The notes under the pieces were generated by a model that was not told the origin of the DNA, ran no database searches, and saw nothing but the letters and a program-made list of their open reading frames with translations. Positions 5,505 to 5,669 of a DNA stretch of 5,669 nt are shown here, one piece after another. The first letter of the stretch is position 1. The number at the start of each line of letters is the position of its first letter. A program made the translations under genes and the position numbers. The stretch covers positions 1-5,669 of the forward strand of contig JAZNJA010000068.1 of NCBI GenBank assembly GCA_045577755.1, read 5' to 3'. This stretch comes from CAMEON01 sp045577755 (GTDB lineage Bacteria > Bacillota > Clostridia > Oscillospirales > CAG-272).

Positions 5505-5669
5505 TCGGGCGAAGCCCGACACGCCCCCGCAGGGGGCATATCGAATCCCGAAGGGATATATCGAGTGCCGCAAGGCACATATCGAGTCCCGAAGGGACAT
5601 ATCGACCCGGAGTTTTTGTCGATATACACCCTTCGGGTGTTCGATATGCCTCCGGCATAGGCCTTCGGC
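5505..5669. repeat. Array of at least eight mini-hairpins with a conserved ATATCGA spacer
   Basis: Hairpins (stem/loop): 5505-5519 TCGGGC/GAA; 5523-5537 GCCCCC/GCA; 5545-5557 ATCCC/GAA; 5565-5578 GTGCC/GCAA; 5586-5598 GTCCC/GAA; 5626-5640 ACACCC/TTC; 5645-5659 TATGCC/TCC; 5661-5669 GCC/TTC, cut by the window end. The spacer ATATCGA occurs at 5538, 5558, 5579 and 5599 (period 20-21), then as its reverse complement TCGATAT at 5619 and 5641. Stems differ in sequence but every one pairs perfectly. It begins 11 nt after the stop codon of the last gene and has no ORF. Function is unknown; it could be a transcribed 3' structure or a genomic repeat family. Confidence 0.88.
5599..5625. repeat. Central inverted repeat at the orientation switch of the hairpin array
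   Basis: ATATCGAC (5599-5606) pairs perfectly with GTCGATAT (5618-5625) across an 11-nt loop containing TTTTT. Left of it, spacers read ATATCGA and loops read GAA/GCA/GCAA; right of it, spacers read TCGATAT and loops read TTC/TCC. It is therefore the centre of an inverted arrangement of the array. Confidence 0.8.

Noticed and set aside
5501..5520. Hairpin TCGGGC-GAA-GCCCGA as a terminator of the last gene
   Set aside because: The T-run lies before the stem, not after it, on the + strand. Read on the minus strand the stem is followed by A residues. It fits better as the first member of the hairpin array.
4456..5658. Long minus-strand open frame opposite the second lipoprotein gene and hairpin array
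   Set aside because: Shadow frame with Gly/Leu/Val-rich composition; it runs through the hairpin array, and the + strand gene has promoter, RBS and signal peptide.

Overview
The window reads as a chromosomal segment from a GC-rich member of the Clostridia (Bacillota), most likely a gut Oscillospirales-type organism. This placement is inference. It rests on a YnbB-type PLP enzyme typical of Firmicutes, a BspA-type leucine-rich-repeat lipoprotein, a second clostridial-style lipoprotein, AGGAG-type ribosome binding sites, C-ending codons in three of the four genes, and small palindromic repeats of the kind I associate with uncultured gut Clostridia.

Layout, all four genes on the + strand. (1) 58-1296 is an M28-family zinc peptidase with an inserted PA-type domain and no visible signal peptide. 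It is preceded by a truncated copy of a GC-rich palindromic repeat at the window edge. (2) 1297-1513 is an intergenic region holding two further copies of that repeat in opposite orientation. They form a perfect 29-bp inverted repeat around an 80-bp AT-rich core, 138 bp in all, and each arm is itself a hairpin. (3) 1514-2767 is a YnbB / 'aluminium resistance' / methionine gamma-lyase-like PLP enzyme. (4) 2810-4246, 42 bp downstream, is a secreted lipoprotein built from 13 BspA-type leucine-rich repeats of 23 residues. (5) 4259-4287 is a probable Rho-independent terminator, and 4324-4352 is a good extended -10 promoter. (6) 4441-5493 is a lipoprotein with two similar halves resembling the PsbP/DcrB fold. 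(7) 5505 to the window end is an array of at least eight tiny hairpins separated by a conserved 7-nt spacer, with an orientation switch in the middle.

The four genes do not form an obvious pathway: two look cytoplasmic and catabolic (peptide and sulfur-amino-acid chemistry), and two are anchored at the cell surface. The two most unusual signals are these. First, in the LRR gene, two adjacent codons per repeat are almost all different while the surrounding bases are nearly invariant even at synonymous sites, and those codons end in T or G in 25 of 26 cases. Second, in the hairpin array after the last gene, stems change in compensating pairs while loops and spacers stay fixed. No reverse transcriptase, template repeat, transposase, CRISPR array, tRNA or rRNA is visible in the window.
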